From: Desulfovibrio sp. DV
GTDB taxonomy: Bacteria > Desulfobacterota > Desulfovibrionia > Desulfovibrionales > Desulfovibrionaceae
Reading direction: 5' to 3'
NCBI RefSeq assembly: GCF_001936595.1
Contig: NZ_MLBG01000018.1
Span: 1-49,807 of the forward strand
DNA: 49,807 bases
The notes under the pieces: model-generated
What the model saw: only the letters and a program-made list of their open reading frames with translations
Told to the model about the DNA's origin: nothing
The model's database searches: none
Shown here: positions 35,181 through 43,429 of the stretch, one piece after another
Layout: each line of letters opens with the position of its first letter
How positions within the stretch are numbered: position 1 is the first letter of the stretch
Translations under genes and position numbers: made by a program

Positions 35181-36024
35181 CGCCAGAGCCCCCGGCCGCG
35201 CCAAGCCAGCCCGGCAGGTGATGGCGCGCCGACGATAGCTGCGCGTCAAGCGCCCGGCAGCCCGGCACGTGGCGCTCCAGGAGATCCCAGAACCGTTTGG
35301 AGTGGTTGAGTTCCACGGTGTGGCACAGCTCGTGGTAGAGCACCAGCCGGCACAGTTCCCAGGGCAGAAAGGCCAGGGTGAAATTGAGGCTGATGCGCCC
35401 TTTTAGCGTGCAACTGCCCCAGCGGGTGCGTTGGGCCCGGACGGTCAGGCCGGTATAGGCCAGCCCCGACTCCCGGCTGACCTCGGCCAGGGCCGGGCCG
35501 AGCAGGGCGGCGGCCCGGTCGCGGCAAAACGCGGCCAGCGCCCCGGCCACGGCCGCCGGATCGTCCACTGCGCCGGTAACGGCCACCTGCCCCGGTCCCC
35601 GCAGTACCAGGGTGCAGCCGCCGGCCCGGTCGCGGGCCGCGTAGGACACGCCCCATTCCCGGCCAAAAGCCGTCAGCACCAGCCGGGCCGGGCGCTGGAA
35701 ATCTGCGGCCGGGCCGATGGTGACGCCCTCGGCGGCCAGCCGGTCAAAGGTGGCGGCGATCCATTCGCGGCGGGCGTCGATGGCCTGGGCGAGCAGGTGG
35801 CCCCCGACCCCGGCCGGAGCCACCACTTCCAGGCCCCGGCCCGGAAGGAGGCGCAACACCACATTTTTGGCCCGCCCGCTGACCCGGACGGCCACCGGCA
35901 TGGGCCGGGGCAGCCGTTCGGCCAGGCTTTTGGCCACGGCGGCAGCGTCGAGCCCCGGTTTTTGCCGGGCTGCCGCAATCTTGCCATGCCCTCGGGCACG
36001 GCTGGGGCTTGTTTTCGGCTGCAT
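35173..36024 (-). CDS. YgjP/DUF45-type metallopeptidase-like protein
   Basis: 283 residues from ATG 36024 with GGAGGG upstream. The C-terminal third carries the family signature RWGSCTLKGRISLNFTL, then VLYHELCHTVELNHSKRFW, giving HExxH-like zinc ligands (HELCH) plus the later His of NHSKRFW. The N-terminal half (VVLRLLPGRGLEVVAP) is the family's beta-rich part. This is the M48-like YgjP group, cytoplasmic and of largely unknown role. Confidence 0.88.
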   Translation of the reverse strand: MQPKTSPSRARGHGKIAAARQKPGLDAAAVAKSLAERLPRPMPVAVRVSGRAKNVVLRLLPGRGLEVVAPAGVGGHLLAQAIDARREWIAATFDRLAAEGVTIGPAADFQRPARLVLTAFGREWGVSYAARDRAGGCTLVLRGPGQVAVTGAVDDPAAVAGALAAFCRDRAAALLGPALAEVSRESGLAYTGLTVRAQRTRWGSCTLKGRISLNFTLAFLPWELCRLVLYHELCHTVELNHSKRFWDLLERHVPGCRALDAQLSSARHHLPGWLGAAGGSGVS

Positions 36025-36098
36025 CAACGTCTACCCTCCGCAGGGCCGGTTACTCAGCCGACGCACCGGCCGTCAAGTCGGTCAAGGGAGCCTTTGCC

Positions 36099-37472
36099 AT
36101 GCGTGTTTTGTTTAAGCGCCTGCCTGCCTATGCCTTGCTGCTGGTCGTGGCCCTGTCTTTGGGCTGCGCCAGACCGTCCACGGTTGCGCCGCCGGTAGCG
36201 CCCTCGGTAGCCAAAGGCCCGGGCGAGGTCGAGGACATCCGGGTCCTGCCCCAGGATTTAAACGCCTATCTGGACCCGGCAACCGCCGACCGGCCGCTTT
36301 TTTCCAAGGAGCAGACGGCCCTTCGCATGGAAGGTTTTCTCCAGGAGTGGCTCAAACCCTGGTACCAGACCAAGCCCGGCCCCCAGCGTCGGGATGTGGA
36401 AAAAATTTTCCAGGCCTATGAGAAACGTCCCGGCTTCGGGCCGCGTGGGGTGCGCCACGATCCCGGTTCGGCTTCCGCCTTGCTGGCCGGGGCCGACCTG
36501 CGCGGCTTCCCCAACAACGTGCGCAAGGCCATAACGGTTAAAAACACCAGCCAGCGCGGGATGCCCACCAACGAGCCGCGTTTTCTCGATCCGAGCCAGC
36601 CCGGCGAAGGCTATCCCTTCGACTATCTCCAGCACACCTCCCTGCCGCCGGCCACGCCCATCCTCGTCATCCATGCCAGCCGCGACGGCTCGTGGCTCTA
36701 TACCGAATCCGCCCTGACCCACGGCTGGATGCCGGCGGCCGACGTGGCCTACGTCGATGAAAACCTCATGCGCGAGTTTTCCTCGCCGCGGCTGGCCGCG
36801 GTTGTCCGCGACAATGTCCAGGTGGCGGAAATCGGCCAGGGTGTGGATATCGGCGCGATCTTTCCCCTGGCCGGGCCGGTGGATTCCGGCGGGGTGACGG
36901 TGTCGGTGCCGGTGCGCGGGGCCTCGGGTCTGGCCGAGCTTCGCCGGGTGCGGCTGCCGGCCGGCACGGCGGTGGCCATGCCCATGGCCATGACCCCGCG
37001 AAACGTGGCCGCCGTCGGCAATCAAATGATGCGCCAGCCCTACGGCTGGGGCGGCCTGGACGACCGGCGCGACTGTTCGGCCCTCACCCACGACCTCTAC
37101 GTGCCCTTTGGCGTCTATCTGCCCCGCAACTCGGCCAGCCAGGCGGCCTACGGCGGGTCCGTGCCCCTTGGCGACATGCCCGGCGAGCAGAAAGAGGCCA
37201 CCATCATCAGCCAGGGCATACCCTTTGCCACCCTGGTCTGGATGCAGGGCCACATCATGGTCTACGTCGGCCAGTACAAGGGCCGGCCGGTGATCTTCCA
37301 CAACATGTGGGGATTTCATACCTTTAGCGAAAGCGGGCGTGATGGCCGGCTGGTCATCGGCCGGGCCGTGGTGACGACGCTTCGGGCCGGAGAGGAAGTG
37401 CCGGCGGTGGGACCGAGTCATATCTTGCTTAACCGGGTGCGCTCCATTTCCATCCTGAGCCGACCCTACTGA
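36099..37472 (+). CDS. NlpC/P60-family lipoprotein with SH3-like domains
   Basis: 457 residues from ATG 36099 (AAGGGAG upstream). The signal peptide ends in LSLGC, so the mature protein should be lipidated. The middle part has SH3b-type segments (PILVIHASRDGSWLYTES and HGWMPAADVAYVDE). The C-terminal catalytic domain shows YGWGGLDDRRDCSALTHDLY with Cys near residue 325, His in MQGHIMVYVG near 384 and His in VIFHNMWGF, the Cys-His-His arrangement of peptidoglycan endopeptidases. It likely trims or recycles cell-wall peptides in the periplasm. Confidence 0.9.
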   Translation: MRVLFKRLPAYALLLVVALSLGCARPSTVAPPVAPSVAKGPGEVEDIRVLPQDLNAYLDPATADRPLFSKEQTALRMEGFLQEWLKPWYQTKPGPQRRDVEKIFQAYEKRPGFGPRGVRHDPGSASALLAGADLRGFPNNVRKAITVKNTSQRGMPTNEPRFLDPSQPGEGYPFDYLQHTSLPPATPILVIHASRDGSWLYTESALTHGWMPAADVAYVDENLMREFSSPRLAAVVRDNVQVAEIGQGVDIGAIFPLAGPVDSGGVTVSVPVRGASGLAELRRVRLPAGTAVAMPMAMTPRNVAAVGNQMMRQPYGWGGLDDRRDCSALTHDLYVPFGVYLPRNSASQAAYGGSVPLGDMPGEQKEATIISQGIPFATLVWMQGHIMVYVGQYKGRPVIFHNMWGFHTFSESGRDGRLVIGRAVVTTLRAGEEVPAVGPSHILLNRVRSISILSRPY

Positions 37473-37511
37473 CCCTGACGCGGCCGTACGCGGCCTTATG
37501 CGGAGGACGAG

Positions 37512-37949
37512 ATGCGAAACATTTTCGCCTGGGCCAGCATTTGCGTAACCGGCGGCCTGTTTGGCGCCCTGGCCAACAGCGTGTTTGTGTGGATGGCCGG
37601 GGCGTATGGCTGGACAGCGGCCATCGGCGTGGCCCTGGCCCCGGAATGGACCCGGCCCTGGCTGTACCAGCGTCTGGTCTGGGGGGCCATCTGGGGACTG
37701 GTCTTTGTGCCCCGGTTCCTGGCCAATTCGGTTTTCTGGCGCGGGCTGCTGGTCAGCCTGGGGCCGACCCTGGTGCAACTGCTCATCGTCTTCCCCAACC
37801 AGCTGGACAAGGGCTATCTGGGGCTTGACCTTGGCAATCTGACGCCGCTTGTGGTGGTGCTGGCCAATGCCGTCTGGGGCTGGGCCGCCGCAGTCTGGCT
37901 GCTGGTGTCCGACGACGACCGCCACGCGTACAGCCGCCGGCTGCGTTAG
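37512..37949 (+). CDS. Small multi-pass membrane protein, unknown function
   Basis: 145 residues with about four hydrophobic helices: ICVTGGLFGALANSVFVWMAG, a central pair around RFLANSVFWRGLLVSLGPTLVQLLIVF, and VVVLANAVWGWAAAVWLLV. It starts 39 bases after the NlpC/P60 gene with GGACGAG before the ATG, and probably shares its transcript. No family recognised. The following 142 bases to the diguanylate cyclase gene hold no clear feature. Confidence 0.75.
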   Translation: MRNIFAWASICVTGGLFGALANSVFVWMAGAYGWTAAIGVALAPEWTRPWLYQRLVWGAIWGLVFVPRFLANSVFWRGLLVSLGPTLVQLLIVFPNQLDKGYLGLDLGNLTPLVVVLANAVWGWAAAVWLLVSDDDRHAYSRRLR

Positions 37950-38091
37950 GGAGGCCGGCTGGCCTGTGCGGGAGAGCTGTTGGGGGCGGAAGCCACGTCG
38001 GCCGGGACGTGCAGGAAGCAGGAGGGCTGCGTTGCCCCTATGGACAGAGGGCCAGAAACGGTGAGCCGTCTTTTTTGCCCGGCTTGGAGCG

Positions 38092-39333
38092 ATGACCACA
38101 ATCCGTCATGACGTACTCGATGGACACCAGAACGATCATCTTGCTGTTGGCGATTGGCTCGTTTCTCTTTTTTTGTTGCTGCTGCTTGACCAGTTCCGCA
38201 AAGAACCCTCGCAACGCATTCCCTACTGGGCCGGCGCGAAATTTCTTCAGGCCGTCGGCTCCCTCATCCTCTTTGTGCGCGGACCGACGCCCGAGTTTGC
38301 AACCATTGCCAGCGCCAACACCCTGCTGCTGCTCGGCTGCGCCTACGAGGCCTGGGCTGTGTGCTATCTGGTCGGCCACCGGGTTGGGCGGCTGGTCCAT
38401 GTGCCCGTGGCCCTGGCCATCGTCGCCGTGTGTCTGGCGACCTTCTGCCTGCCGCCGTCGGACCGGGCCGCAGTGGTGTTTGCCGTCCATACGGTTTTTT
38501 ACGCCCTGCCGGCCGTGGTCCTGCTGCGGCGAAACCGGGCCGGCTCCCTGCTGCGGTGGGTGTTGGGGGCGAGCTATCTGCTGGTGTCCCTGCTGTTTCT
38601 GGCCCACGTCCTGTGGCTGGCCGTTGACGTGGCGCCGAGCTGGCAACCCTTCGGAGCGATCATCTATGCCGTCATGGTGCCCTCGATATACGGCATCATG
38701 ATCGTAAGCGGCTTTAGCATGCTGCTTCTGGCCAAGGACAAAAGCGACCGCGAACTGGAGGCGGCCCAGGCGTCGTTGCGCAGCAAGGACGAGCAGTACC
38801 GCCGCAAGCTGGAACGGCTCAACAAGACCGATGATCTGACCGGCATTGCCAACAGAAGGCATTTCGACGCAGTGCTGGCCCGGGAATATGCCCGCCATAC
38901 GCGGTCGGGCGATCATCTGTCGTTGATTCTCGCCGATGTCGACCATTTCAAGGCTTATAATGACTGCTACGGCCACGTGGCCGGGGACGACTGCCTGCGC
39001 CGCATCGGCGGCATCCTGGCCGCCAACGCCAGCCGGGCCACGGATCTGGCGGCCCGCTACGGCGGCGAGGAATTCGCCTGCATCCTGCCCATGACCGACC
39101 TGGACGGGGCCTGCGCCATAGCGGAACAGATGCGCCGGGCCATCGAGGACCAGGCTATTGCCCATCAGGGATCGAGCACGGCCGGCGTCGTCACCGCGAG
39201 CTTTGGCGTCGCCACGATGCGTTGCACCAAGGACCTGACCTTTTCTGAAGTGGTGGCTGCGGCGGACAAGCTCTTGTATGCAGCCAAATCCTCCGGCCGC
39301 AATTGCGTGCAGTGTCTGGCGGTCAAGGACTGA
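38092..39333 (+). CDS. Membrane-bound diguanylate cyclase (GGDEF), N-terminus out of frame
   Basis: The C-terminal domain synthesises c-di-GMP: DDLTGIANRRHF, DVDHFKAYND and the active loop RYGGEEF near residue 322-328. An RATD inhibitory site lies five residues before GGEEF, so product inhibition is expected. The membrane part has about six helices. This frame opens at ATG 38092, but its first 28 residues look unnatural. The frame from ATG 38108/38120 reads MDTRTIILLLAIGSFLF, a common start of such cyclases. It would join this frame at a T run of seven (near 38168-38174) if one T were added. Either a frameshift or a slippage site is present. Confidence 0.85.
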   Translation: MTTIRHDVLDGHQNDHLAVGDWLVSLFLLLLLDQFRKEPSQRIPYWAGAKFLQAVGSLILFVRGPTPEFATIASANTLLLLGCAYEAWAVCYLVGHRVGRLVHVPVALAIVAVCLATFCLPPSDRAAVVFAVHTVFYALPAVVLLRRNRAGSLLRWVLGASYLLVSLLFLAHVLWLAVDVAPSWQPFGAIIYAVMVPSIYGIMIVSGFSMLLLAKDKSDRELEAAQASLRSKDEQYRRKLERLNKTDDLTGIANRRHFDAVLAREYARHTRSGDHLSLILADVDHFKAYNDCYGHVAGDDCLRRIGGILAANASRATDLAARYGGEEFACILPMTDLDGACAIAEQMRRAIEDQAIAHQGSSTAGVVTASFGVATMRCTKDLTFSEVVAAADKLLYAAKSSGRNCVQCLAVKD

Positions 39334-39385
39334 CGCCAGGGCAGGGAAGCCTGATCGGGGCGGCGTGGCGTGTCCGGCCCATAAC

Positions 39386-40807
39386 TCAGAGTGGTTGAGG
39401 TTTTTCCCCTGACTCCTGGCCTTTTATAATCGCCTTGGCCGGAATGAGCCCTGTGGCTGCTGCCGACACGATGTTGCCGGCCACGCCCGGACCGTCGCCG
39501 GCCACGTACATGCCGCCAATGGCCGTCTCCAGCTCGGAGGTGGTGTCGATCTGGGTGGCGAAGAACTTGATCTCCGGCGCATAGAGCAGCGTTTCGTCGT
39601 TGGCCACACCCGGCACAACGGCATTTAACTGTTCCAGCCCGTCCACCAGATTGGCCACGATGCGCTCGGGCAGGGCCATGGCGATGTCGCCGCAGGTGAC
39701 CGACGTCAGGGTTGGTTCGACGCTGCCCCGGCGGATGCGGCTCCAGGTGCTCCGCCGGCCGCGCTTGAGATCGCCAAACCGCTGCAGGATGGGGCTGCCG
39801 CCGCCGATCATGGTGGCCAGCCGGCCGATGGCCTCGCCGTAGGCCTGGTTGTCGGACACCGGGTCGTTTAGGACCACTTTGGACAGAAAGGCGAAATTGG
39901 AGCTGTCGGATTTGCGGTCCATGTAGGCGTGGCCGTTGACGCACACGAAATCCTGGTAGTTCTCCAGGGCCACGTACCCGCCCTGGTTGGTGCAAAACGT
40001 CCGGGTCTGGTCGTCGTATTTGCGGGTGCGCACGAAAAAGGTCGGGTCGTAGATGATGTCGGTCAGGTCGGAGAGGATTTCGTTGTGGACCTCCACCCGC
40101 ACGCCCACCTCGATGCCGCGCTGGTAAAACGGCAGTTCGTGGCGGCGGGCCAGTTGGCCCATCCATTCCGCGCCGACGCGCCCCGGAGCCAGGATCACGG
40201 CCGGGGCCTCGTAGCTGCCCTGGCTGGTGACAACCCCGGCCACGCGCCCGCTTGCCACGATGACGTCGCGCACGGTTTCGCCGGTGTGGATGGTGACCCC
40301 GCGCCCGGCAAGGCCCTTGGCCATGGCCGCGATGTGGTCGGGCAGATGGTCGCTGCCCAGATGCTTCTGGCGGATGAGAAGCAGTTCGATGCCGAGCTTT
40401 CGGGCCTCTTTGCGGATGGCCCGGGCCTTGTCCATGTCGGTCGGGTAGACCGGGCCGTCCATGCCAAGGCCGGTGAAGATGGCTTCGGTCTCGTCGATCA
40501 GGGCCGTGGCCTGGGACAGGGGCATGAACTGGGTCAGGTCGGTCTTGCCGAGCTTGGGGATGAAATTGAGTTTGCCGTCGGAAAAAAGCCCGGCCCCGCC
40601 GATGCCCGAGAGGATGTTGCAGGGCGAACACTTGATGCAGTCGGTGTGGCCCTTGATCGGGCAGCGGCGTTTGCCCGGAGCCTTGCCCTTTTCAAGCAGC
40701 AATACGGACAGCGTTGAGTGCAGGCTCAGGTAGTGGGCGGCAAAAAGACCGGCCGGACCGCCGCCGACCACGATGACGTCGAAACTGGTACGCGCGAGCT
40801 GGGGCAC
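39386..40807 (-). CDS. FAD-dependent oxidoreductase of the COG2509 type
   Basis: 473 residues. A Rossmann FAD motif VIVVGGGPAGLFAAH is near residue 10. A Cys-x7-Cys-x2-Cys-x2-Cys cluster follows (RCPIKGHTDCIKCSPC) near 50-62, then GIGGAGLFSDGKLNF. A late FAD-contact segment GGMYVAGDGPGVAGNIVSAAATG is near 440. The family is annotated only as an FAD-dependent dehydrogenase; the four cysteines could bind a metal or iron-sulfur cluster. The substrate is unknown. It stands alone between convergent and co-directional neighbours. Confidence 0.85.
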   Translation of the reverse strand: MPQLARTSFDVIVVGGGPAGLFAAHYLSLHSTLSVLLLEKGKAPGKRRCPIKGHTDCIKCSPCNILSGIGGAGLFSDGKLNFIPKLGKTDLTQFMPLSQATALIDETEAIFTGLGMDGPVYPTDMDKARAIRKEARKLGIELLLIRQKHLGSDHLPDHIAAMAKGLAGRGVTIHTGETVRDVIVASGRVAGVVTSQGSYEAPAVILAPGRVGAEWMGQLARRHELPFYQRGIEVGVRVEVHNEILSDLTDIIYDPTFFVRTRKYDDQTRTFCTNQGGYVALENYQDFVCVNGHAYMDRKSDSSNFAFLSKVVLNDPVSDNQAYGEAIGRLATMIGGGSPILQRFGDLKRGRRSTWSRIRRGSVEPTLTSVTCGDIAMALPERIVANLVDGLEQLNAVVPGVANDETLLYAPEIKFFATQIDTTSELETAIGGMYVAGDGPGVAGNIVSAAATGLIPAKAIIKGQESGEKPQPL

Positions 40808-40905
40808 AGGGAAACCTCCGCAGAAAACCCCGCTCGCGGCGGGGGATGGTCAGACATTACACGGTGCGTCTGGCTTCTGGCAAGCGTAGCCGGGCGCAGC
40901 CGGGG

Positions 40906-41997
40906 CTACTGCAGCAACAGCGGCCCCACAGCCGGGAGGGCGGGCGGCCGGGCCGAAGAGGTGAGATAGGCCACGGAGCAGGACACCTTGGCGGCGTCGT
41001 AGGCGATGCGCATATAGCCGGCCTCGCCCCAGTCCGGCCCCCAGGAGTTGCGCAGGATCCAGTGCCCGGCGGTCGACTGGTCGCCGTCATTCCAGCCGAC
41101 CAGGGCGATGGCGTGGTCGGTGGTGGTATTGTAGCACGCGCCGTCGGAAGAGGAACAGGTGTCCTCGCCGTCATCAAATACGCCGCCGGCGTAACGGTCA
41201 AAGGCGGCAGTGGTCAGGACGGCAGCATCCACCGGGCCGTAGGCCAGAATGGCGTTTTTGATGGCCGCAATGTCCAGGCAGCCCGCCCGGCCCCAGGAGG
41301 AAAAGAGGGTCATGGGCAGGCCGGATTGGCTGCAATTTTGGGAGTCGAGGCCGGCATAGGGCATGGCGGCCTCGGTGGTGATGCCTTCCACGGTCAGGGC
41401 GAGGAGCTCCGTATAGGAATAGTCCGCGCCAGAGCAGCCGCTGAAAGAGTCGGAGTAGGGTCCGTGCGTGCCCAGGCAAAAGGCCAGATACTGCTCGGAG
41501 AAATCGGCCACATTGGAATTTGTGCGCCGGGTGGCCACATTGTAGGCTCCCTCGGCCGTTGCTGCGGCGGCAAAGGCGTAGCAGGAGCCGCAGGTGCCCT
41601 GGTCGCGGACGGGACCGATATAACTTTTGCCGTCGACGTTTCGCCAGTCAAAGGCGGCGGGCAGGTCGGCCCGCCGGGGCAGGTCGGGCGCAACGGCGAG
41701 GCTTTGCAGGGCAGAGGCTTTGCCCGGAATGCGCCCGCGCGCCCGCATGGCCTCGCGGGTGTCTTTGGGCAGGGCCGAGACCCAGGTTTCGGCCACGGTG
41801 AACTGGTAGCCGTGCTGCGTGATTTTTTCCCGGATGGTTTCCAGACTGTCGTTTGGACCGAAGACCGCCCCGGCCGCAGCCGGCGCTGCAGCCCACAGCA
41901 GCGCAAGGAGCGGCAGGAATGCCAGCGCCAGCGTCCAAAAAGCCTTGCCTGGCGGATGTGCCCGTGCCTGGGCGGGAAGCGGACCGGACTGCAGCAT
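40906..41997 (-). CDS. Secreted papain-like (C1 family) cysteine protease
   Basis: 363 residues from ATG 41997 (GGGGAG upstream). A signal peptide (AFLPLLALLWAAAPAAAGA) is followed by a propeptide-like stretch, then the mature C1 fold: LPAAFDWRNVDG, GPVRDQGTCGSCYAFAA with the oxyanion Gln and catalytic Cys near 139, DHAIALVGWND with His near 297, and LRNSWGPDWGEAGYMRI with Asn near 316. Extra cysteines suggest disulfides outside the cytoplasm. It is divergent from the receiver-HDOD gene across 208 bases. A possible minus promoter is TTGCCG-N17-TATTTG near 42036-42064. Confidence 0.9.
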   Translation of the reverse strand: MLQSGPLPAQARAHPPGKAFWTLALAFLPLLALLWAAAPAAAGAVFGPNDSLETIREKITQHGYQFTVAETWVSALPKDTREAMRARGRIPGKASALQSLAVAPDLPRRADLPAAFDWRNVDGKSYIGPVRDQGTCGSCYAFAAAATAEGAYNVATRRTNSNVADFSEQYLAFCLGTHGPYSDSFSGCSGADYSYTELLALTVEGITTEAAMPYAGLDSQNCSQSGLPMTLFSSWGRAGCLDIAAIKNAILAYGPVDAAVLTTAAFDRYAGGVFDDGEDTCSSSDGACYNTTTDHAIALVGWNDGDQSTAGHWILRNSWGPDWGEAGYMRIAYDAAKVSCSVAYLTSSARPPALPAVGPLLLQ

Positions 41998-42205
41998 GGA
42001 AACTCCCCGGTGGCGCAGGGGCCGCCTGTTGCCGCACAAATAGGATATGGCGCCATTCCCGGCAAGTGCGGTTGCCGGCGTTTGGCTGGCGTCTTTTTCC
42101 GGGCGGGTTCTTTTTCTTTGCAAAGGGCTGGTGTAGTCTGGGAGCAAGCCGTTCGTGGGCAGCACCACCCTGGTTCCCGGGGGGGCGCGGCGGCGGGGAG
42201 GTTTT

Positions 42206-43429
42206 GTGGCGCAGCAGCGTATTTTGTTCGTAGACGACGAACCGCAATTGCTTGGCGGCCTGCGCCGCATGTTGTGGGATAGGCGCGGGGACTGGGAGAT
42301 GCACTTTGCCGAGGGCGGCGTTGCGGCCCTGGCCCTTTTGGAACACACGCCCGTGGACCTGGTGGTCTCTGATGTGCGGATGCCGGGCATGGACGGGCCG
42401 GAATTCCTGGAAGCGGTGCGTCGGCGTTGGCCCGGCACGGTGCGCATGATCCTTTCGGGCCATTCCGACCGCGAATTCGTCTACCGTTCCATCAAGCCGG
42501 CCCACCAGTACCTGTCCAAACCCTGCACCCCCCAGGAGCTCAAGGCCACCATCGACCGGGTGCTTGGGTTGCGGGCGATATTTACCGACGAACGGCTGCG
42601 CGAGACCGTGGCCCGCATCGACTCCCTGCCGGTGCTGCCGGCGGTGTTTGCCGAACTGACCGAGGAGTTGCGCTCGCCAAACGCCTCGTTTAAGACCCTG
42701 GGCGCGATCCTGGACAAGGACATCGGCCTGGCGGCAGGGCTGCTCAAGCTCGTCAACTCCTCGTTTTTCGGAATGCCCCGGCGCATAGCCTCCACCGAGC
42801 AGGCCGTGACCCTGCTCGGCCTTGAAACCGTGCGGGCGCTGGTCCTTTCCCACAGCCTGTTTTCCCGGTTCGACAGCCGGCGCTATCCCGGTTTCGGCCT
42901 GTCAGGGCTTTGGGACCACAGCCTGGGCGTGGCCCGGCTGGCCAGGAATCTGGCCGGGCTGGAAGGAGCCGGCAAGCCCGTGGAGGACGTCTGCTTCATG
43001 GCCGGGCTGGTGCATGACGCGGGCAAGCTCGTCCTGGCCGACCTGTTTGAAGAGGAGTATTCCCGGGTGCTGGACATCGCCCGGTCCCGCAACATAACGA
43101 CCTGGCAGGCCGAGATGGAGATTCTCGGCGTGTCCCATGCCGAGATCGGGGCCTACCTGCTCGGGTTGTGGGGCTTTGAGGAGTCGGTGGTTCTGGGGGT
43201 TGCCCGCCACCATCAGCCCGGCCTGGCCGGGCCGGACGCGCCGCTCGCCGTGCCGGTCGTCCACGCCGCCAACGCCCTGGAGCACGCCCTGGTGGTCATC
43301 AATCACCAGTACGCCGAACATCCCCTGGATACCGTGGCCCTAACGGCCCTGGGGCTTGGGCCGCGTCTTGCGGCCTGGCGCGAGGCCGGGCGCAGCCTGC
43401 TTGCCCACGGAGACAGTCCTGATGAATAA
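42206..43429 (+). CDS. Response regulator with HDOD output domain
   Basis: 407 residues from GTG 42206, chosen because GGGGAGG lies four to five bases upstream. The receiver has FVDDE, Asp56 in VVSDVRMPG, and YLSKPC. A short linker leads to an HDOD domain (IDSLPVLPAVFAELTEEL, DKDIGLAAGLLKLVNSSFFG, AVTLLGLETVRALVLSH) with an HD-like FMAGLVHDAGKLVLA near residue 271. HDOD regulators act in signalling and c-di-GMP-linked pathways without known enzymatic activity. It overlaps the next regulator gene by eight bases, so the two are likely made together. Confidence 0.9.
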   Translation: MAQQRILFVDDEPQLLGGLRRMLWDRRGDWEMHFAEGGVAALALLEHTPVDLVVSDVRMPGMDGPEFLEAVRRRWPGTVRMILSGHSDREFVYRSIKPAHQYLSKPCTPQELKATIDRVLGLRAIFTDERLRETVARIDSLPVLPAVFAELTEELRSPNASFKTLGAILDKDIGLAAGLLKLVNSSFFGMPRRIASTEQAVTLLGLETVRALVLSHSLFSRFDSRRYPGFGLSGLWDHSLGVARLARNLAGLEGAGKPVEDVCFMAGLVHDAGKLVLADLFEEEYSRVLDIARSRNITTWQAEMEILGVSHAEIGAYLLGLWGFEESVVLGVARHHQPGLAGPDAPLAVPVVHAANALEHALVVINHQYAEHPLDTVALTALGLGPRLAAWREAGRSLLAHGDSPDE

